Program-made: the position numbers and the translations under genes
The notes under the pieces: model-generated
Seen by the model: only the letters and a program-made list of their open reading frames with translations
What the model was told of the DNA's origin: nothing
The model's database searches: none
Shown here: piece after piece, positions 47,095 to 57,353 of the stretch
Position numbering within the stretch: position 1 is the stretch's first letter
Layout of the letters: every line of letters begins with the position of its first letter
NCBI RefSeq assembly: GCF_051020765.1
Contig: NC_134943.1
Span: 8,494,001-8,558,000, forward strand
Length of the DNA stretch: 64,000 bases
Direction of reading: 5' to 3'
From: Lasioglossum baleicum
Taxonomy: Eukaryota; Arthropoda; Insecta; Hymenoptera; Halictidae

Positions 47095-48809
47095 GCGAAT
47101 CGGGAAACGGCAGCACGGAGAGCCATTCTCTCGGGTTTCGTCGCGCTCGGTTCTCTTTTATTCGCTGATCTCCATTCTAATACAGCTACGCCGCTGAATC
47201 TATTCGAGTCGAGTCGAGTCGCGTCGCATCGCACCAAGCCCGAACATTGAGTGGAGCAGAGCCGAGCCCGGCGAATGCAATCACGCGCATACGTGGCGTC
47301 GAATACCTTCTAACCCAGAATCGCAGACATCTCGCCGTTGGGATACCGCACGATGCGCGATTTCCATCGCTCTGTGCCTTGTATTCGCGCGACCCGCTCG
47401 TCGAGCGAATTCTCCTTCGCTGAAACCCGCACGGACGCGGTTCACGAGATCCACGATACACCAGTTTTCGCGCACCGCGTTCAGCCGAGAATCGTCCACG
47501 TAGTTTTAACCGGGGGAATTCGCAAGAAAAAAAATTGAATAAACAAACCGTTCGTGGAAGCGTGATCTTTCTCGCTTGCTCCACTTTTTCGTCGAAGCAG
47601 GCTGACACGCAAATTTTTCCAAGCACCACATTAAACATGATTAACACGTTGCAATTTTCTTCCGGTCTACAATTAGTGTACCTGTATTTTCGTTCGTGAT
47701 TAAAATGGGAGGTCGACGCGAACGCGTGATTCTTTCTGGAATATAAATTGCCGCGGTGCGATCGATTCCGGGTTCCGCGAAGCAAAGCGAAAGATGGTGA
47801 CGACATCTAAACAAATGAAAGTCCACCGCGACACAGGGTCAGCCGATACGGTTATCGTTAATCCGCGATTTTCCGTAACGACCGCATTCCACGGATATCG
47901 CGGATCATTTCAATTACCGTCACCCTCCATTTGTCTCGATTTCTTTCGCGCTTAAAGTCCGAGCGCATTTTTCTCGCTCCCCGGACCATCGATATCCTGC
48001 TCTCTCGTTTCCTCTCTGCCTCTCTGTGTGGAGAGCGCGATTCCTCTCGATGAAACGTTCAAACGGAATCGTTTGCGAGATAAAATGTCCGACAATTTTT
48101 CCCGATGGATGACCAGCAATGATCCTCCGTCCTGTGTGTATGCGCGTGTGTGAATACTATTCCGAGAGGCGGGAATTTAAACGAAAATTACTAAACGGAA
48201 ACCCTGCGCGCGGAAATATTTGGCCGAACGAGTTTTTTATTGGGAACACGGACAAGCACGACGGTATATGTGCAATTCCGAGCATCATTTTTCAGTTTCG
48301 CGGGCCATGGGATGTCGAATTGCCGAACGCAGGGGCCCCGGACGCGAAGGCGCAACAGATTCCGGCGATATCGGAGCTGGAAAAGTTTCTTTTCCGATAG
48401 CGACGCCAGTTGAAGATGACTCAACGACTGGACCGTCGGACTTAAATAGAGACACAGATTGCGGCTGAATCGCTTCCTGCAGTCTCTACAACCTCTTTGT
48501 GTGTAAATTTTATAAACGCCGTTATTGTCGTTTCGGTTCCTAGCTTGCATCAGACGGTGCTTTACGAATTAAATTGGGTGTATCCCACTCAACACACCCA
48601 AACAATTAGATAGTATACATTCGTATACAAAAAATTGGACGGTCAAAATTCGAACATTTACGGAAAGAAGATTTTCGTGAAAAATTCTGTAGCTAATCGA
48701 CACCTTCTTCCGATAAAAAAAATCTCCACAACTAATTCTCAATTTAGGGTGGCATTCCCGAGATTTCTAAACGCAGGACACACTTATCGCTGTCTGATTA
48801 GTCGAGATA
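47095..48809. other. CpG-rich unique sequence
   Basis: No gene supported. A minus-strand frame of 206 codons (47186-47806) is the longest of the window but is arginine-rich, is mirrored by plus-strand frames and has no recognised domain. A GAGTC simple run lies at about 47206-47222. Confidence 0.4.
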
Positions 48810-49642
48810 CAGTGGTACCTCGGTATACGTCTGCTTTGTAGCAGATTGGGGCAATAATCAACTAATATTTAAAAATGACTAATAGTCTTTTTGAATGTTA
48901 GTCATAGCAAGATAGTCAAAACTTTTTGATTAGTTAGCAATAACTAATTAACAATATTAATGTATGTCAATCACACAATAGTGACTGATGACTAAAGATT
49001 GATGACTGATCATCAACTACTAATTCACTAATAAGCAATAGCTAACGATTACTTAGAGCTGTGACTAACTACAATATTTGCCATTTAGTTATCGCTAACT
49101 AATCAAAAAGTTTTGACTAATGACTATTTTGCTATGACTAACATTCAAAAAGACTATTAGTCATTTTTAAATATTAGTTGATTATATTGCCCTACTCTGC
49201 TTTGGAGTATGTCCAATTCGGAATACGTCCTGTTTGGACATGGCAAATTTTGCTCAATGTACGACATAAATTTTGTGTAATTTCAGATGTTTAAAGTTTC
49301 AAGTCTCTAGCTCATCGGGAAGTGGATTAAAATTCCATTACAAGATTTGACGCGTACAACAACGACAACATTGCAAGGGAACTCTTCTTCCACAGAATAG
49401 AATATCGTTTGTTTCTTTTTGTTTAAATTTAAAAATCTATCATAAAATCTCTTTTTTTATTTGTGTGTTTAAATTATTTTACAATCCCATTAATGTAGGT
49501 ATAATATCAATAGTTTTCTTTACATGAGATTAATCCATATTTACATTACTTCTTATAGGGAAGGTTGGTTTGATATAACGTCGCATTCGGTATAAGTCCA
49601 AACATCAGGAACGGATTAATGTCGTACACCGAGGTACCACTG
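48810..49642. mobile_element. pogo-like MITE interrupted by a hAT MITE
   Basis: Ends CAGTGGTACCTCGGTATACG and its near-perfect reverse complement, TA on both sides (48808-48809, 49643-49644). The TACCTCG core matches Tigger ends, and subterminal GTATGTCC/ATACGTCC motifs support a pogo origin. Removing 48842-49199 and one octamer leaves about 467 bp. A fragment of the same family is at 24229-24335. Confidence 0.85.
48842..49199. mobile_element. Nested hAT-type MITE, family CAGAGTTGGGC copy 3
   Basis: 358 bp with ends CAGATTGGGGCAATAATC and the reverse complement of CAGAGTAGGGCAATATAATC. Flanking octamers CTTTGTAG (48834-48841) and CTTTGGAG (49200-49207) match at 7 of 8. The arms are long and rich in GACTAAT/ATTAGTC repeats, so nearly the whole element can fold. 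Confidence 0.85.
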
Positions 49643-49644
49643 TA

Positions 49645-52166
49645 CTTTAAGCTTGCGCGCGCGGGCGCGTTCGAGAGACGAAGTAGCGCGGAAAGTCGCG
49701 TTCGCCAACGAAAGAGAAAATCGTGCCGGAACGCGACAGGAGTTTGAGGGGGAGCCTGGGGCGGGGGAGACGTCGAAAAGTGCTCTTTAATTACGCTCAA
49801 GTTCAACGTTTCGCCGTAATTAAACGAGTGCCGCGATAAATGAACGGAGCAGTGTTTCGCTCGCGGCGCGGCGGGTCTCTTTCCGTGAATGAGAAGTAAT
49901 CGCCGATTCATAACCGGGTCTCGGCGTGCCGCGATACTCGTTACTATCAAACGAGAGAGTGGAATGGGGGTCGCCCGAAACAACACCGTATTTCATGGAA
50001 TTAATCGAACGTTTCGCCGAACCGACGATGAATACCATTCTCGGCCCGTTTCGTTTTATTCGTTTGCGTTCTCGCGTTGTACATTTAAATCGCGAAATTA
50101 TTATTCTTATCGTCTCCATCGCCCCGGAATTAATAACGCACGCGTTCTCCGAACGGTCGCTCGGAGAACAATTGTGAAGATATTCATGATATGATTTACC
50201 AGAAAAGAGTCATGGAAATTTAAGCACACGCATCGAAACTTTAAACGGAAATATCTTACTAGCACAAATATAATCCTAAGAAAAGAAAGATAGCACCGAT
50301 CGAATTACAGTTATAAGTGCAAGCTTGGAGGTTGAAGCGCAAGGTTTATGGAAGCAAAACGAGCACTTAGTTCGTCGAAATTAATATTAAAATGAGACCC
50401 TGCGTTCGTGGATTTTCACGGGAGGAAATTCAGCGAAATATTGTCCGTATAATTCGATTCGGCAAGGGTTGATTTTCGAATTTCATTGCGCGATTCGATG
50501 GGGCTGCTAGATTCTTGCTCGAGCACTCACCGTTCTCTGCGCCGTGAAATCGAGATAAATTGGCCTGGCGCGGAGCGGCGGCGGTGCGCGGCCATTGGCG
50601 AGACCGCTTCCCAACAGATTTCCGAATGAAATTATTTTTGATTCTGATGCTCGAACGGCGAGCCACTCGTCTGGTTCACAGCGGAAGCCACTTGCACGGA
50701 GAGGAGTGTTACTCGATTTATAACCGCTGAATCGATCCCGGTTGATGAGCACATATTAAACCGGGAACGCTAAACGTTACGAGCCAGTTTCAAGTGACTC
50801 GAGACGTTCTGGGTTCCGCTCGGTGAGTTCGGCTCGAACTCGGAGAGCGCTCGGCAAGCGCCAAGATCGACGAGAAACGCGAATCGAACGCCGTGTTCTC
50901 TGGGAACCATCCTGGCAAAATATCACGGCGAAATATCCAATCACGTTAGAGCTGTTCGAGCGACTACGCCCGGCTGCGATTAAATTCCGCGTCGCGTGAA
51001 ATGTGGGATCGATCAATTCCGGACGACAATTGCTATCGATACTGTTCCATGTTTCCCTCAAATGTACCCACGCTGTACACAAATACCGTGTTACTTTTAT
51101 TTTACAAATGCGACGTGAGAATTCATGGATTTATGAGAAGAACGAGTAGATCAAATTCGATACAGTGAAGATATTCCGAGAACTTACTAGGACGATTAAG
51201 AAAAGTCTGCATATTATTACTGTCTGCGGTAGCAGTCTCTTTATCGAAAGCTGAGAAAACGAATTCATTGCTTCATAATTGTGCACAAGCACAAAATAAA
51301 TTAAAAGTTTGAACCACGAATAAAATAAAGCAACCTCGAACCAGGCTCTCGCTTTACAAGAGGAACATTGCGGGGACGCGCCATGATTAAGCCATAAGTG
51401 GGATTGTCTAATTGCGCGCGAATAAATTAGCATCCGTGCGCAGATCGACGGGGGATGGGAGCCGGGGTGAAAACCGAGCAGACGATTTCCCAAAAGGAAT
51501 AAGAAGCTGCCGTCCGTTGTTCCGGAAGAGGTTGTATCGGAGGACCAAGCCCCCTCCTTGGCCAACTGCTCCCTGTTTCCCGACGGTTCCCAGCATTTCC
51601 GGTCCCCCGGAGAAGCGAAACGAAGGAGAAACTCCGACGGTGGCCGTTCAACCGAGAGAAACGATAATCGCGCCCTCGTTGGTCCCTCGTCGCGAGGTAT
51701 CGAGCGCAACTCTGCAACACTGGCATCCACTTCCGGTTACGTTCGACCCCCTTTGCCCCCACCACGACCACCGTAGAAAACCCTCGGCAGGAAGAAAACG
51801 TTTACGATCCGGCCGGTAAACTGATGCGGACCACTCCGGCGCACCGATTTTACGAGCGAAGGAATCACGGTGCCGGAGCAACAGTAAAATGGATAAGGAA
51901 AGAGGAAATGGTCGAGGACAGCCTCTCTCTAGGCTGCGTCGCCAGGTGTGCTCGCCTCCAGGTGTTCACGACTCTCGTTTCGGCTGTCCAAAGCCTCCGG
52001 AGACTATGAACGACCATGCTGCTTCAAATTCTTCGGAGATTACCCGCCGGAGAACACCAAGTGTTTCACTGAATTTTAACGAGCCTCTGACGACTGCTAC
52101 AACCGATTCGTGGCTACCTCTTAACCATAACAGGGGTAACAGTTTAACCGAGGACTAATCATTTTT
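49645..52166. other. Unique sequence, no gene supported
   Basis: CpG-rich blocks at 49660-50180 and 51400-52020 with mirrored frames (up to 199 codons on the minus strand at 51131-51730), with no recognisable protein. Confidence 0.4.
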
Positions 52167-52834
52167 AAACGACTTTGAAAAAGGAGAAGGTTACTCAATT
52201 CGATCTGTATGTGCCTTTTTCTTCCGCTTTTTTTCTATGTATGTTCGCCGATTACGTCGAGATGGATGGACCAATCGGAACGAAACCTTTTGCATCTTGT
52301 AGAGTATGTTCCCGTGATGGTCTCGTGAAAAAAAGTTTTACATTTTTTTATTAATTACGATATTATTTGCGAAAATGTAGGGTGGTGATACCGTTGTGAA
52401 CTTCGCTGAATGTTAGATATTAGGAACAGTAACGACGCGACGTCGTTACCGTTATCGATTGTGGTTTTCAGATATTTATAAATTACGATTTGGAATGTGA
52501 CGACGGCTGACAGAGATAAAAAGTGTGTGAAATAAAAAGAATTTTATAAAAAAAGATTAAACCGACTTCGAAAAAACGCACTAAAAAAGTATAAAATAAT
52601 TTCCATTTAATTTATGTATCATAAATACACACGCACTTAAATACAATACAATCTTTTCGGAGAGGCGGCGCAAAAATTAAAAATTTTCCAAATGACAGAT
52701 GTTGCTGATTTCGTAATTTCCAGTGCCGAAGATTTTCAATTTTGCGCCGCCTCCGAAAAGATTCTATTGTATATTTACATAAATTAAATGGAAATCATTT
52801 TATACTCTTTAGTGCGTTTTTTTCGAAATCGGTT
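52167..52834 (+). mobile_element. Composite dispersed repeat with hairpin module, copy 2
   Basis: Reverse-complement counterpart of 2169-2825. A first module starts ACGACTTTGAAAAAGG and carries ACTCAATTCGATCTGTATGT. A hairpin module (about 52560-52834) follows, with ends AACCGACTTCGAAAAAACGC and GCGTTTTTTTCGAAATCGGTT. That both modules travel together in two places 50 kb apart shows they form one element or inserted as one. Confidence 0.75.
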
Positions 52835-53717
52835 TAATTTTTTTTTCAGCGTTGCAGTTAATTTTCGATATAGATTTCTTGGTAAAGAAAACTATCCTTA
52901 CGACAGTGGAAGTCTTCTCGATTAAAAGAAAAGCAGATATGTACAGCTGGATAAGACGAATAGTCTCCGAGATAGAAATTCCTCAAATCCCTCTAATCTC
53001 GTATGCACCGTGTCGTACATCGTTCCGAACGGAATTCGATTAACATCCTCGCCGGAGAGCGATCGACTCGGAACGAATCTCGATCCTTCTGGGTTACCGG
53101 GAAAATTCGGCAAGTTTGGAGACTAGCGAAGGGCAGTCCGCAAAGGGTTGGCCAAGCTCTCGAGAACCAAAGGTCGCGGAACTCTCCCTTGAACACGCGA
53201 CGAACACCACCCCCGTTACTGCACCGAGCAAATACGTTCCGAGCGAGAACGTCGGACCGGTATACACGGTTGAAATGTAACCGTGGCCCAAGGCGAGTTA
53301 ATTCCATGAAACGTCCCTGGAACGAGCGTGGGCAGGGAATGCAGTGGGAATCGAGAGGAGAGTCGTAAAACGGCAGTGTTTCTCAGCCGATCCTCCAGAC
53401 CTACGGCCGCTCCTTCCACGAGAGCAGCTTCCGGTTGTAAACACGCGAACGAAAACAAGGAAAAGCTAGAACCAACACATCGGTTCTTCACCGATCCCTT
53501 CCCGGTAACGATACTGCCAATATATTTAGCAGTAACATTTTGTTACGGTCTATCAGTCTATCTCGCGCGGGATGCTTTACTTTCTCCTTCGGCTCGTTCA
53601 GTTTAGTGAGATCATTTCGCGTCGTCGATCGCCGGTGTTCCGACCAATTAGCCGCAAAAATTACTTCGCACGAGCTTCTATAATACATGCTCTTATTACC
53701 ATCTCTCTTTATTTTAC
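52835..53717. other. Unique sequence, no gene supported
   Basis: CpG-rich with mirrored frames (53003-53368 plus, 52993-53307 minus). Nothing recognised. Confidence 0.45.
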
Positions 53718-53960
53718 ACTAAACCTATCGAGCTTTAAAAACGGCTGGCATGCGTTGCCTTATGAAGACGGTATATCACAAAATTCCTACAGATTTTCTG
53801 TGATTTTTTATTATGATATTTGTTTGGACAATTTCAATAATTAGTCGTGTATTTCTTGTTTCGAGATATTTAAAGGAAAAGCACATTAACGCTAAATGAA
53901 TTCCATACAATGTTGCAATGAAAAGTAGAAATTACATTGAACAAATTTAGTTTAAAGCAA
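53718..53960 (+). mobile_element. piggyBac-like end and adjoining repeat remnant
   Basis: 53718-53800 begins CACTAAACCTATCGAGC and follows the left half of 44599-44816; the TTAA is mutated to TTTA. 53885-53960 (TTAACGCTAAATGAATTCC onwards) matches 28558-28660. Right ends are missing. Confidence 0.5.
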
Positions 53961-54902
53961 AATGTGATGTGAAATAACTGATAAACTCATTTTCTTTTAA
54001 TCTTTGACTTGGACCACTTTCATAATTATAGGCACATACAGAAAAATATCCAAAAAGTAAAAACGAAGACTTCAATTTCAATTTCACGTTTGTTTCACAA
54101 TTTATACATTACGACGCTTAATTATAAACTAGCGAGAGCTAATTGGTTAATAAAAATATTACGTTGATCCGTAAAGTTGTCGCGTGTTTCAAAGAATGGG
54201 TTGTGAAGCTGATACTGGATGTCGCAGATTGTTCCGCGGATGAAAATCGGCGTTAGATGCATCAACGGCGACGAGAACACCGATTGCTCGTAGGGGCGTG
54301 GGCGGCGAAGGCTGTCCTCGCCCGAGAGAGGTTAAGGGAAACGTGCAAGAGCTGGGTTCGCGTGAAGCGTACTTCATTTTCTGGCCCGAACCCTCTTTTT
54401 CCCACCGACATGATAATGGATGCGCGGGCGCGGCCATTGTTGCGCGGATCCGAGCCGCCAATTTAATTTCCCTCGGCCAGCAGCGACTTCGCCGCCGCTT
54501 AATCTCCGATCCTCATCGTCCTCCTTTATCCTCGCCCGCTCGCGCTCCTACTCGCTTCCTACTCGCGCTTCAACTCCCTATCGACGCGATCTTAATGACG
54601 AAACTTGCAACGTCCCGAGATTTCGTAGCCGATCGAGGCCTCCGATGCGAATTTCGTGGATCCTCCAGTCGCCGCATCGCGATCCGAGAATATATTTATA
54701 CTTTCCGGCATACTGCAAAAATTATATACGATAGGCTAAACCTTCACGATCAAAATAAAAAAAGAATCGATCGAATCCGATGAATAATTCCAGAAATAGA
54801 AATTCACAAGCTTGAAAGAGATTTGCATGGAACTTCTACAAAATTTTATCCAGTCAGGAATATAACACTTCGTTGTCACTTAATTGATGAGGATATTCGA
54901 GA
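53961..54902. other. Old repeat then unique sequence
   Basis: 53965-54090 is weakly similar to 4150-4270. 54190-54790 is CpG-rich with no gene supported. Confidence 0.4.
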
Positions 54903-55311
54903 TAAAGGCTGCTCTTTACTTTACCGGACTCGAAATTTGTGCCTTTCTCCTACGAATTATGATGTATTTGGTATGTAATCCAGTAGATTTGTACCCTGTC
55001 CGGATGCAGATCGAAGTTTCGATCCTCTAGGATCAATAGTTGAGGAGCTATGGTCTTTTAAAGTCGTTTAACGTTGAACATATTTCCAGTTTCGCGGTCG
55101 TCACTACAAACCAATATAGAAGCGCCTTTATCTGTCAAAAATGCTCAACTTTAAGCTCCTCGACTATTGATCCTAGAGGATCGAAACTTCGATCTGCATC
55201 CGCGCCGGATACAAATTACAAATCTACTGGATTACATACCAAATACATCATAATTCGTAGGAGAAAGGTACTAATTTTGAGTCCGGTGAAGTAAAGTTTA
55301 CCCGAGATAAA
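54903..55311. repeat. Long inverted repeat (about 150-bp arms)
   Basis: Arms 54903-55049 and 55154-55311 pair at high identity, including GTATGTAATCCAGTAGATTT and CGATCCTCTAGGATCAATAG (itself containing a CCTCTAGG palindrome). A loop of about 105 bp separates them. No target duplication or known terminal motif was found, so it may be a foldback MITE or a local inverted duplication. Confidence 0.8.
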
Positions 55312-56334
55312 ACGCAAGAGGATTTTTAGAAATTGAAGACGCTGTTCGAAGAGATTTCAGAGTGAATAGAAATCGCAGAGGACGCGAAAACGAAAGTTTC
55401 GGTAGCAATCGGTTCCCGCGCGGCCATTTCCATAGCAATTTCTATTCTATTCCCGTTGACGTGGCAATGGCGTTCAATTATAGACTGCAATATTGAGAGG
55501 CACGTTTTCCCAATAACTGTGCCGGCTCTATCAATATCTCCTCGACGCCGACGCCGACGCCGACGTTACGCGCCACCACGCCATTGCCTTGCACGCGAAC
55601 CGTTCTACTATCTACTCCCTCTCTCTCTCTCTCTCTCTCTCTCCCTCTGCTCTTTTTAATCTTTTACCCCGTTTCCTTCTATTTCCCTCTCGTCGTTCGT
55701 CGTTTCGTAATTATATCGAGCACACACAGAGACCACGGTGTACCCTCGACGATAGAACGATGCATAATCGCCGCGTTTTCCTCCGCTCGCTGGTTTTTCT
55801 TTTTTTTGAAACTGCGCGGGGCCTCTGGATCGATCCATCGAGCCGCAGTTCGCCCGGCGGGATTATTAAATTTTTAACCGCTGGAATTAGCGAGTCCGGA
55901 CGCCCCGCGGCACCCCGAGGTTTTTACGATGATGAAATTTTATAACTCGGAAAGAGACCGTGGGAGTACTCGCCTGGTACCCGCTTCCTGTTTGCGAAGG
56001 CTCGACGCTGTATTAAGATCAACGTTTCATCGAACGGCCAACTTTTTATTGCCGATCGAGCCTGTCGTTCAACTTTAAACGTCTTTCATTAGTCTCCGCA
56101 TCGATCCTCCTCCGTCGTCCCAGCGACCGAATTGCGGATCCGTTTCCACCGCAAATAGAATCGCCTCCGTTCCCCTCCTCTCAACTTTCTTATCCGGTGC
56201 GCCGCCGATGTTTGCGCAAACAAGCTAATCTTAACCCGTGAACGGCGTCGCGCAGTCTGGAAAACTCTCATTCATTCGATTTTTTTCAAGATTACTGTTC
56301 CCAGGCAAAGTACGCGAGAACCATCTTCTGCAAA
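55312..56334. other. Unique sequence with TC tract
   Basis: A (TC)n tract lies at 55619-55643 and a CGACGC trinucleotide-like run at about 55543-55563. Mirrored CpG-rich frames only; no gene supported. Confidence 0.45.
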
Positions 56335-56342
56335 GACATTAC

Positions 56343-56545
56343 TAGACTCCGGGTCTTTACGCAAAATAAATATGTTCTGCATTGCTCGTGGCACAAGCAG
56401 GAATAACATAAAAATTGATTTCATCCCTTAACGACTTTGTTACATTGAAAGCAACATTACAACATTCCTGAATTGTTTAAATCTTCCGCTTTTTTATATT
56501 GCGTCCAACCAATTTCTTCGTGAACGCGTAAAGATACGCAGTCTA
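56343..56545. mobile_element. MITE with 8-bp target duplication, family K copy 2
   Basis: 203 bp. Ends TAGACTCCGGGTCTTTACGC and the reverse complement of TAGACTGCGTATCTTTACGC. Flanked by a perfect 8-bp direct repeat GACATTAC (56335-56342 and 56546-56553). Confidence 0.85.
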
Positions 56546-56553
56546 GACATTAC

Positions 56554-56716
56554 CAATGCCAAAAATGGCGTCCGTGGCTTTTTTTAGGAGTTATTAACGA
56601 AAAACACTGACCAATCGGAGCGCGGCTACAGCGGATTCATTCTGGCTCTGCCAACGACGACGCCACGCTAAGGAACCTCCCATTTCCGGATGTTGAAGGA
56701 ATTTCGAGACACCCTG
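56554..56716. mobile_element. Decayed relative of the CAGGGTGTCCC MITE
   Basis: Shares GGAGTTATTAACGAAAAACA and GACCAATCNGAGCGCG with 16541-16587, and its right end is GAGACACCCTG followed by TA. The left terminal repeat has been lost; a family-K insertion abuts that side. Confidence 0.65.
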
Positions 56717-57353
56717 TATACACCCCCGCTCAAAAGTATGTGGACACCCTTAAAAATCGCATAACTTTTCAGAAATTGGTCCAAAGGACGAATTTTTTTT
56801 AATATGTTAGACCGGCTAGTTCGCTAGAGAATAAGTGAACAAAAATTGATTACGGTTGCAATTGGTAGTAATTACACAAAATTTTTAAAAATGATGTTTT
56901 GTCAACTTTTTTATCCGGGCCTCTAACGATAATTTAAAAAATGCGTTTTATAGATTTCGGTCACTTATATGCATACAATGAGCTACAAACGTTTAAAGAT
57001 GATCGCGTAAGAGCAAAATGCCCTGGAAAGGATGAAAATCTGCGACCTTCACCCTTAAGCTCTCATCTTTAAACATGTGTAGCTCGTTGCAATGTTGACC
57101 GATTTCGATGAAATTTTCGGTATGCATATAAGTTACCGAAATCTATAAAACGCATTTTTTAACATTATCGTTACAAGCCCAGATAAAAAAGTTGACAAAA
57201 CATCATTTTAAAAAATTTGGTATAATTACTACCAATTGCAACCGTAATCAATTTTTGTTTACCTATTCTCTAGCGAACTAGCCGGTCTAACATCTTAAAA
57301 AAGTTCAAGTCCTTTGGACCAATTTCCAAAAAGTTATGCGATTTTTAAGGGTG

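Noticed and set aside
46945..47250. Gene starting within the tandem duplication
   Set aside because: The frame upstream of 47086 lies in duplicated noncoding sequence; only the short downstream frame is mentioned as a weak observation.
47186..47806. 206-codon minus-strand ORF as a gene
   Set aside because: Arginine/serine-rich, mirrored by frames on the other strand, no domain and no splice or start context; typical of CpG-rich noncoding DNA.
51131..51730. 199-codon minus-strand ORF as a gene
   Set aside because: No recognisable domain; overlapping frames of similar length on both strands point to composition only.
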